A stretch of DNA of 33,482 bases from Chromera velia (Eukaryota; Sar; Chromeraceae), in NCBI GenBank assembly GCA_018398765.1, contig JAHBMJ010000685.1:1-33482 (forward strand). Reading direction: 5' to 3'. This document shows, one piece after another, positions 13,683 through 22,186 of this stretch. The first letter of the stretch is position 1, and each line of letters begins with the position of its first letter. Both the position numbers and the translations under genes were made by a program. The notes under the pieces are model-generated. The model had not been told where the DNA came from. It was given only the letters and a program-made list of their open reading frames with translations, and did not search any database.

Positions 13683-14769
13683 ATAGTGACCATGTTTGAT
13701 TTGATTATATTTGATTTGATTTGATTTGATTTGAGCTTCAACCTCAAATATTTGATATTTGAGGTAAGATTTGAGGTTAACCTCTTAGGGTTCCTCATTG
13801 AGTCACTGACTTACTGTCACTCTGATCATTTTTCTCATGACAATAGTTATCAGAACATTTCTGATGCATGTTTCAAAAATTTAAAAAATATATATATAAA
13901 ATTATAACTTATCAGTTCCGTAAAAAAAATATGCCTGTGTGGCAGTGTATATACATTAGTCACTGAGACTCACTCTACTACTAATAGAGATTAAGAATGT
14001 AAAATTGATAGATTTGAAATTACATATGACTTTTTGTTGATACGATAAAGTTAGAGCACGTACCAAAATTGAGGTGACAATCACTCAGTTTTATGGCACT
14101 TCCTTTTCCTCTTCTTCATAATCATTTTCTTCAATGTGAATCGAATCGATCGGTGGTGGGAGCCGCTGAGAGCTTTTTCTCTGGCTTTTTAGCTTTCCAG
14201 GAGTGGGTGCTCCTAGGCTTCTATTCGGTTGCGGAGAGATGACAACAGGGTGAGACGGAAAACCGTGCACACATTTGCTTTTGCTGTTGGTGTTGGAACC
14301 CGGCTCTAAAAACAAATGTCTCCTTCTTCCCGTTCGATCTTGTTGGATTGTGTGACATGTCTTTACGGGGTGTAAAATGTTTGCAGATGCTCAAAAAGGG
14401 GGCTGTAAAAGATGTTGTAGCACCAGAAAAGTCAACACAGCTGTTCGGAAAAACGTTCAGCTGATCGGTTTACCTCTGCATGAAGTAAAAGGGGGTAAAA
14501 CGTCAATTTCAGTGCAGCTCAAAACATTTTTTTTTTGAGAGGAAACCATCAAGATTTAGGTTTTTTCATTTGAATCAGCATGCATGACGGATCGGTACTT
14601 ATAAAAGTTTTTTCGGGACCTTCATATTTGAGGTTGAAAGTCATATTGATCAAATATTTGATCGTATTTTGATAGGTCTTTAAACACTAGGTCCTCCCTG
14701 GCTGGATATTTGATTTGAGCTTAAGCCCTACCTCAAATCAAATCAAATCAAATCAAACATGGTCACTAT
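13683..14769. mobile_element. TTTGA-repeat inverted-repeat transposon, 1087 bp, nested in copy A
   Basis: The ends ATAGTGACCATGTTTGATTT and its reverse complement face each other. The terminal repeats continue into tandem TTTGA pentamers. CCTCGC flanks both ends (13677-13682 and 14770-14775), so the target-site duplication is six bases, or up to eight if the following AT is counted. The element lies inside the 244-bp hAT-like copy A and is therefore younger. The interior is AT-rich and holds one unplaced minus-strand ORF at 14091-14312. No transposase was found. Confidence 0.85.
14091..14302 (-). other. Unrecognised ORF inside the TTTGA element
   Basis: An open frame of about 70 codons without an ATG start, preceded by a good acceptor (TTTGTTTTTAG) and ending in an acidic tail (EENDYEEEEKEVP). 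It could be a captured exon or chance. It resembles nothing I recognise. Confidence 0.25.
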
Positions 14770-14828
14770 CCTCGCATCACTTATTTTTTTACTTTTTTTT
14801 TTTCTTGAGCCGACGCCTAGTTCTTAGT

Positions 14829-15047
14829 ATTGTCTACCCCTCTAAAACTATGAAGGACCATTGAAAGTACTTTTCCATCCCTTAATGAAATAACGGACAA
14901 CGTTATATAGCCTTCAGATCAAAGGACCGAAAAAGTTATATAGAGTGGACATCATAACAGCTGGAAAGTTATGCTCTTTAGGTCATACCTAATATATATA
15001 TTAACAAAGTTGCCAAGCACCAATCAACGGACCGACAAAGTTATGGC
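14829..15047. repeat. Degenerate direct repeats between two MITE copies
   Basis: This stretch repeats variants of ATCAACGGACCGACAAAGTTAT, seen at about 14924, 15021 and, beyond copy B, at 15298. The spacing is irregular. No gene is present. Confidence 0.5.
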
Positions 15048-15289
15048 CTAGCGTCGGCTCAAGAAAAAAAAAAAAGAAAAAAAAAATAAACGATTGGAAG
15101 AGATTTTTTTTTCTCTTTCTTTTTTACTTTTCCACTTTATAAACAACACTTAACAACAGTTGTGCAACATATTTACAATACTTGTACAACACTTAAACAA
15201 CAGTTGTTCGACTGAAAAAGAAAGAAAAAAAAAAGAAAAAAATAAAGAGTTTTGGGTGATTTTTTTTTTTTCCTTTAGCCGACGCCTAG
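15048..15289. mobile_element. hAT-like MITE (copy B), uninterrupted
   Basis: Terminal repeats CTAGCGTCGGCTC (left) and GAGCCGACG-type (right, AGCCGACGCCTAG) bound a 242-bp element. Flanks GTTATGGC (15040-15047) and GTTACGGC (15290-15297) match at seven of eight positions, as an aged 8-bp target-site duplication would. Same family as copy A. The 79-codon ORF across it reflects low-complexity sequence. Confidence 0.8.
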
Positions 15290-15395
15290 GTTACGGCGAT
15301 CAACGGACCAAAATTTTTATAGCTTTAGGGGGGTATAGCTACAGTGAGTGCATGTGGGTCATAACAATTGTTAGAGTATTAAGAGTACTATATAT

Positions 15396-15930
15396 ATAAT
15401 AACCAGGTTTGATTTAATAAATTTGAATTTGATTTTATTTGATTTGATTTTATTTGATTTGATTTAAGGTTAAGGCTCTAGATTTGCAAATCTTTGCGAA
15501 TTTGAGGTTGCATGGATTTGAAGTTAAACTTCATAGGTTCCTTAACATACGAGCTCTCCTAGTTTTTACTAGTTTTACCAATAACAACAGTTTAAACAAC
15601 TCACAATTTTAAGTTTTTAGCTGTCTTTGAAGAAATAATTTGATTTAAAATAACTTTGAAGCATTTTTTTTTTAAATAGTGGAACACTTTATTTTGTTAA
15701 GATCGGTTTTTATTTGTTATGTTAAAGTTGCTTTTATAATAAGTAAAATGGAGGGTCTAGGAGGTGGAGCCCCCCAGGGCACAGATTTGAGGTTAAAAGT
15801 CAGATTTGAGATGGATTTGATGTAGATTTGATATAGGAGTATCAGAGCAAGCCTTATCAGACCTGCAGATTTGATTTGAGGTTATACACAACCTCAAATC
15901 AAATCAAATCAAATCAAACCTGGTCACTAT
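15396..15930. mobile_element. Second TTTGA-family inverted-repeat element, 535 bp
   Basis: The left end ATAATAACCAGGTTTGATTT and right end AAACCTGGTCACTAT are inverted repeats of the same type as the element at 13683-14769, again continuing into TTTGA-like pentamers. The two copies have diverged terminal words (CCAGG here, CCATG there) and about twofold different length. No clear target-site duplication could be read because the left flank is a TA repeat. Confidence 0.75.
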
Positions 15931-16450
15931 ACGTATAGTAATAGTAGCTACTAGGGGTAATTTAAAAAAAAAAAAAAGTCTCCAGGCCTGAGTCTAGCCT
16001 GTCCAGGGCAAATTTATTTTTCTTTTTTGCTTTTTGATGATCGATTACCTCCATCAATTATTAAATAAGACATAACAACCATATGCAACACCATGACCTT
16101 GCATACAATATAAAAGCAACTGTCAGTTGTATAAGTTAGACACAGTATAACAGTGCAACAACATTCATTTAATCATTATAACACAGCTAGATCAAAATAA
16201 TAGCACAATTAACAACTGGTTACTGGCACTGGATAAAAAAAAATATAATGATTTCCTAGTAGTCTAGTATCAGGAATTTTAATTCAAATTCCTATACCGA
16301 TTGTCACCTGTAGCTTCCTACCTCATATTCCTGTATAATCCTATATATTCTTTTATATTCCTACCCCATATTCCTGCATATTCCTACCTCAAATTCCTTT
16401 ATATTAATATTAATAAATTCCTGACAACATGCAGGGTAGCTCAAAGTTTT
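15931..16450. other. AT-rich intergenic sequence with degenerate ATTCCT repeats
   Basis: No gene seen. From about 16260 to 16430 the sequence is a degenerate array of ATTCCT-based words separated by TA-rich spacers. Confidence 0.5.
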
Positions 16451-16458
16451 TAATAGAA

Positions 16459-17059
16459 CTAGGGGCTGGCACTTATATTGGGTTACAAGTTTTAGCACCC
16501 CCCCTACATAAAGGTATATCCCCCTGCGTTGTTGCTCTTACTTCAAAAGTGGTCTGAATCGATTAATCTCATCAAGTTACGTCTGAAAATACTCTAAACA
16601 TCTTCTCTTGATTGAAGTTATATGAAAAATTGATAAAAAACGATGTGTCTCTTTCAGTTTGTTGTCAAACCCCTTGTAACCTTGTAACCTGTAACCTAAA
16701 ATAACCTTCCTCAAAAATGATGTAACCTTCGTCTACATACATTTTAAAGTGTTTTTGAAGTGATTTAGAGTGTTTTTGAAAGTTGACTTTTTGGTTGGTT
16801 ACGGAGGTTAAGACCCCTTATAACCTTGTAACCTGTAACCTTGGGAAGGAACATACATAAAAAGGAGTGTAACCTGATGTAACTATCCAGAGTAATATAG
16901 AGTAAAAGTGATTGATTTTGAAGTAACTCATCATGTCGGATCTCTAGCTTGTCTGCATGAAAAGCTCGTACAAATGTTTTTTGGTTTATTTTTTACATCA
17001 TTTTAGTACTTGTAACCCTATATGAGCCCAAGAGTGCCAGCCCCTAGGCCAGCCCCTAG
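16459..17059. mobile_element. hAT-like MITE with perfect 8-bp duplication, 601 bp
   Basis: The ends CTAGGGGCTGGC and GCCAGCCCCTAG are inverted, and the similarity resumes inside as TATATTGGGTTACAAGT against ACTTGTAACCCTATA. TAATAGAA stands on both sides (16451-16458 and 17060-17067), a perfect target-site duplication. At the right end the terminal 11-mer CCAGCCCCTAG is duplicated in tandem. The interior is rich in GTAACCT words. No ORF of note, so it must have been moved by a transposase encoded elsewhere. Confidence 0.88.
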
Positions 17060-17067
17060 TAATAGAA

Positions 17068-17505
17068 CTTGTTACAACATTAATTTACAATATTATCTAC
17101 TTAGGCTTCGCTCAGGCTTCACTCAGGCTTTGCTCGGGCTGCAGCGGTACAACGCTAGAGAGAGAAGTTCAAACTTAGGAAGCAGTCTGAAAAAGCAATG
17201 ACATTGAATAACACTTGTAAAAACATTGTATTACGGTGTATTACGGTGTATTGCATTGTTTTGTGGCCGAAAACAAACTACATTGTAGTGTTTTAGGACA
17301 TTTTACCAATGTAGTTTGAAAATGACCGTACGCTAGCTCCTATAACATAGTACTAGGGCCTTTATAGCTAAACTTAGCAATTACATATAACTTAAAAACA
17401 AGTCTATCTCACAATAATACACGCAATGATATCCCTGCCAGCCTTTCATGGTCCATCTGGACAAGGGTTTTGTAGCAGGAAAGGACCGATATTTTTTTTT
17501 TTCAG
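17068..17505. repeat. Intergenic sequence with three 11-bp tandem units
   Basis: At about 17104-17136 the unit AGGCTTCGCTC is repeated three times with single changes. The rest is AT-rich and non-coding, with repeated ATTACGGTGT words at about 17230. Confidence 0.5.
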
Positions 17506-17822
17506 ATGATTGCGACAGAGCCGAAGTCTAACTGGCCCTATCCAGTAATTATGGGGTTCCAGGGTTCCATGGTTTTCGCAAGTCGGACCGGATATGGAGA
17601 CGGATTCAAGACTAGATTCAAGATATGCGTAAACTGTGGTAATCCAAATTCTTGTGTATGCAGAAAGTGCAAAGTTGTTAAGTATTGCTGCGAAGAATGT
17701 AGTAACTACATAGAGATGAGCCTCAGGACTTGAATTACCATTGGAAAAGCTCTCCAAGGGTGTGTGACCAGCTGAAAGAAATGAGAAAGTCTTATTTCCG
17801 GTCTCTGTCTGACTCTGGCTAA
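17506..17822 (+). pseudogene. MYND-type zinc finger ORF, frame broken
   Basis: ATG 17506 follows a strong acceptor-like tract (T run, CAG), so this may be an exon. The protein has CVNC, CRKC and YCCEEC in the spacing of the first six ligands of a MYND finger, a zinc-binding protein-interaction module. The frame stops at 17733 before the last His and Cys. In the -1 frame the next segment reads NYHWKSSPRVCDQLKE and offers a His and a Cys, ending at 17822. This fits one indel or an unrecognised junction. It may equally be a fragment left by a rearrangement. Its GC content is higher than its flanks. Confidence 0.45.
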
Positions 17823-18063
17823 CTGTGACTTAGTGACTCTGACTCAGTGACTCTGAATCATCAATGATTCATCATTCTTTAATATGAATCTTTATTATTC
17901 TTTGCATGAATTCATTATGACATTATAACTTCTTCTAGGCTTAATAACTGATTGATTTAATTGATAAGTTCTTGCTAGGTCTTTTTCCCTTTATTATGTT
18001 CATCTAATTTTTTTTTTTAAACTACACTACAATGTTCTACAATGTACCGTACTTTTAGCCAAA

Positions 18064-18366
18064 CTATGGTATAAAGTTTTTTGGCAACTCTGCAGCAAGC
18101 GTGTCAGCTGTCTCCACCAACTCAAGTTGCATAGAGCTATCAACGATGCGTTCTCTTACTACAGATCGACTCAGCTTTGCATCAACTCCTGTCGATCCCT
18201 GAGGAGACGGCCTGAGAGCAACTACGAGAGACAGTTTGCCTTGTTGCTTATAGAACAACCAGTTTAGCTTGACAATTGGTATCCATCGTTCGATGGGGAA
18301 GCAAGTCTCACTTCTATATGATATTGTTCTGAAACCTTTTGGCCAGAAGGAAGAGACCGCTTGCAT
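18064..18366 (-). CDS. Small hypothetical ORF, 100 residues
   Basis: ATG-initiated ORF on the minus strand, more GC-rich than its surroundings, with ordinary amino-acid composition and no low complexity. I recognise no motif. It faces the broken MYND ORF. It may be an exon or a fragment of a larger lost gene. Confidence 0.3.
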   Translation of the reverse strand: MQAVSSFWPKGFRTISYRSETCFPIERWIPIVKLNWLFYKQQGKLSLVVALRPSPQGSTGVDAKLSRSVVRERIVDSSMQLELVETADTLAAELPKNFIP

Positions 18367-18587
18367 TTGAGGAGCAAGATGAAGAAAGATGGAAAAAAAG
18401 ATGGGAAGCAGTTTTTGCTAGAGTTTTTGGCAGTTCCTCAAACCTGCCCAGGGAACAGACGCCAGTTCTTAAGGGTTCCTCACCGACCTACAGTTGGACA
18501 GCATAAGCAGTTGGCGTACTGCCGCGCACACACGTGCTGAGTGCGAAACACTGGCAACGAGGTCAGACGGATGAGGTTTTCTCCCTT

Positions 18588-18981
18588 CCCTGCAAGGACC
18601 TAGGAATTTAAACAGAAATTTAGAGAAATTTAGAGGAATTTAGACAGGAATTTAGAGGAATTTAGAGGAATTTAGCTAGGAATTTAAAGGAATTTAAAGA
18701 CAGGAATTTAGAGGAATTTAGCAATTTTTGGAGGTCGATTTCTTATGAAGTATGATGAGTTACAATTTGATATTAATGGTGCTTATAGCTCTAATATAGG
18801 TCTATAACCACCGTTCATATCAAGTTCCAATTGATTATAGTTCATGAGAAATTGACCTCCAAAGTTTGGGAATTTAGAGGCCTAAATGCTTTTAGATTCC
18901 TAGCTAAATTCCTCTAAATTCCTCTAAATTCCTGTCTAAATTCCTCTAAATTCCTGTCTAAATTCCTAGGTCTTTACAGGG
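18588..18981. mobile_element. Inverted-repeat element built of GGAATTTAGA units, 394 bp
   Basis: The ends CCCTGCAAGGACCTAGGAAT and (reverse complement of the right end) CCCTGTAAAGACCTAGGAAT face each other. Inside each end are tandem GGAATTTAGA-type decamers, on the plus strand at the left and reversed at the right, around a centre that is itself partly inverted (TTGGAGGTCGATTTC against ATTGACCTCCAAA). No clear target-site duplication was read, so the superfamily is open. Confidence 0.75.
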
Positions 18982-20784
18982 TTTTTGGGAAGTGGTTTGC
19001 GGAATGGGGACAAAGCTAAGCCAGGCTATGGTTTTTAGCCGTCTTTTTAGTCGTTTTCGTCATTCTACCACCGTCTACCTTAAAACAGGCAGGCTAGAAG
19101 GAGCTTTAGGGCGAGAATACCGCGAGATATAAAGATGAAAGGGCATAACCTAACCTAGCCTATCAGAATGAAGGTTCTCTGGCTCTTCTTTCTTCTGATT
19201 AAGCTAGATTTCGGTAGAAAGAGGACAAGGCCACGCATTCTGTATGAGGATGTAAGACTATTCTGCTTTGCCGCGGGAATTCAGTGAGTGGCCGTCATGG
19301 GAAAGCCGTTCGTACCTGTGTTATCTTCCTTCGTGGGAGAGGACTGCCCTAGCAGTGTGTCCAGCTGCGTATCGAACCAGCCGAACGTTAGACACTCATT
19401 TATGGGCCGATAGCGATGGTGAATGATGATGATGATTATCAGCCAAAAAACATGACTGTATAGATTATAGATAGTTGTGGTTCATCAGCAAATTCATCGA
19501 TATCAGATCTACGAGCAGATCTAGTCACGATTCTAGTGTTAGATATATGCGATCGATTGCCTAGGCGATTGTTTTACAACATATGTATTTTAAGACTGAT
19601 TTAAGTCTTTTAAATTCTTTTAAGACTCGATCTAAGTCTGACTCTTTTACAGCCCATCGACCCCAGCTAGCCCTATGACACCCTGACCACGTGGTGGCTC
19701 TCATCCCATTTTGGGTACGAAGCAACACGGGACTCCTCACCTTTCCAACCCTCGAGCTGGTTCTCACTAGTCGCTCCATTCTGCCAGGATGCATGCACTT
19801 TCCGAAGACGTGCATTACAGGTACCCTGTCCTTGTGGTGGAGAATGTACAAAGCGGACACAGCAAGAGACAGTAAACAGTCCGACAAGACAGAATAAAGA
19901 CCCTACATGGATGCTGACCCACAAACAGCACGGACACTCAAAGCAGAGTGCACACCCGAAAAACGGAATGACACTATATCTGCCTGCCTGTGTGGATCCG
20001 GTGCGTTTCGAGCCCTTCTCTAATCCGCAATTCTTTTGCACAGTGCCGATGCCTCGATGTGCTTAAGAAAACCGACAGCCAGAGAAAGAGAAGAGAAGAG
20101 ACGATTTTTGGTTTAAAAGGAAACAAAGAACTCATGCAGGTAGAAGAGCAGTTTCCAAAAAAGATTTCCTTGCAGATTCACACAAGCAGCCAAGTTTTGC
20201 CTGCCGGTCTGGAAGAATAATGTGAAGGCGCAGGAGCGCTGACAGAGAGCAGAACGAAGGAGACAAAGGAGAAAGAGAGACACACGACAGGCACTTCTAA
20301 GCGTACACAGAGAATATGACGCTCACGGTAACGAAGAAAGGGCGTTTTGCAGATAGTCGACTTTGTGGAAGCTGCACGTACTCCTTTCTTCGTCATCCCG
20401 TTCCCCCCTTTTTTTGTTTTCTTCCCCTGTTCCAACAAGCTAGCGAGAGAACCACATTTTCGTCCAGCAAGGCACCTCTCTCCCTCAGCGTCGCGAAAAA
20501 CGACGCAGACAGACAGACTGACACAAACTACAGAAATATCGATGTGCAGATCGAACTTTTGAAAAAGACTACAGAAACGAGGGAACGAAAAATTAGAGAC
20601 AAAATATTCACTTTCAGTCAGAAGACTTTCTTTTTGTCATTATTGCACAGGACACAAGTAGAAAGACTGGGTGGGTGCGTGCAACACAGTCCCTTCGTGA
20701 GCGATCCCCTTCTCTTAGGTCCGTTTTCACGCGCTCAACAACGGGTCTCTGTCTTCCGTCTCACGTCCTTCTTTCTCCTTGCTC
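18982..20784. other. Long region without a convincing gene
   Basis: Several 60-120-codon open frames occur at about 19561-20440, but they overlap on both strands, mostly lack family features, and none shows splice-linked continuation. The part beyond about 20300 may be the 3' untranslated region of the SURNod19-like gene on the minus strand. Confidence 0.45.
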
Positions 20785-22155
20785 TTAGGCTTTCTTGGGC
20801 ACATCTGCTCCTGACATGAGCCACAAGGACATGACCCCGTGTCTCTTCTTTGAGGCGTCGTAAGTCGCAACTGTGCGGAGTTTGTCGCCCTTCCGGAAGC
20901 GGGGGGGAGGGGGCAGAGGAGGGGGGCCCCAAATGCATGGCTTGATGCCCACAACGTAGTTCTTTTCGTCACCGGCTGCAGAGAATTCATTAAGAGGAAG
21001 AGAGGGAAGAAAAAGTGGACGATAAGTGGGAAGGGAAGAAGGCGGGAGAACTGGAAAGGGAAAAGCTGGGAGAGCGAGCAGCCGAAGTGCGAAAGAAATG
21101 ACAAGAGGGAGAGCAGGGAGACAAAAAAAAAGGTTTGCCAAATTCACCTGCTCTCGAATCAATTCGGAAAACAACCAACCGCTTTCTGCACCCCACCCAA
21201 ATGTCCGATGAGAAGACAGACTGACTGACTGACCGTCTACGCCCTCTCCATATTGGGGTTCAGTCGAGCACAGGAGCTGTCCTGTCTGTTCGTCAATCAG
21301 GTCGAGACGGACACCGCCAGCGTGGATGTGTGCAGAGGCGTACACGAGGTCCACGAGATCGTCCTGAGAGGAAATGTAAGGGGAGTCAATGAATCAAAAA
21401 ATGAATGATCTGCTCGAAAAAGGGTTTCAGTCAGTCAGTCAGTCAGTCACCCAGTCACCCAGTCAGTCAGTCACTCAGTCTGTCAGTCAATAAGGGGAAG
21501 GCTCGAACAGGGGAGGCCCGGAGGGAAACGAACTCCGTCGGCTTTCCCGCTGTTTTTCCTTTCATAGCTTCACAGTCCGTAGAAGTCGACAGACTGGCAG
21601 ACAAATACGCAGCCACCCAATTGCAAGGGCAGATCAAATCCATTCCATCTTTCACTTGCACCACCTTGCACTCCGTTCTCCCTCCAAATAGATGCTCACA
21701 CAACCCCCCCNNCCCCCCCACACACACACGCCAATGCGAATGTTTCAACGTCAGACAGCAGACAAACGGGCATACCGGGTCTGCAGTAACGTTGTAGGGT
21801 CCAAAGCTCTTCCAGGTGTCGACGTACTGGACGGTGGAGAGGACGTGGAGGCACCTCTCGTTGGGGGTCCCCTCGGGGCACTGAGGAACGTCGTACCTGA
21901 ATCATGCAGAAAGAAGAAGAGATCGAGGGATGCAGTCATGCCGTTTTGCGCTTCGTCCATTGCTTCACTCTGTTAGTGATTCAGTCAGTCAGTCACTCAC
22001 ACACTTCCTCACTCATTCACATTCTGTTAGTTATTAAGTCAGTCACTCACGCACTCCCTCACTCATTCACTCTCTGACTCACCAACAGAGCGATTGGCTG
22101 ACTGACTGAATGACCTGACTGACCTGACTGACCGACCGACCGACCGACCGACTGA

Positions 22156-22186
<31 letters not shown>

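Larger units (their letters stand above)
13484..14820. mobile_element. hAT-like MITE (copy A), interrupted by another element
   Basis: A non-autonomous element with terminal inverted repeats around CTAGGCGTCGGCT (left copy at 13484-13500 has small changes; right copy ends at 14820). It is flanked by a perfect 8-bp target-site duplication, TTCTTAGT, at 13476-13483 and 14821-14828. Without the nested element at 13683-14769 and its 6-bp duplication it is 244 bp, almost the same as copy B at 15048-15289 (242 bp). The two share T-rich ends and AACAAC/TTGTTC-rich interiors. An 8-bp duplication with CTAGG-type ends fits the hAT superfamily. No coding capacity is visible. Confidence 0.85.

Noticed and set aside
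16660-16880. Telomere-like GTAACCT repeats
   Set aside because: The words are irregularly spaced and internal to a MITE with clear ends and target duplication.
19561-20438. Several overlapping ORFs of 60-122 codons
   Set aside because: Both strands are open in parts and no splice-linked continuation or motif was found.
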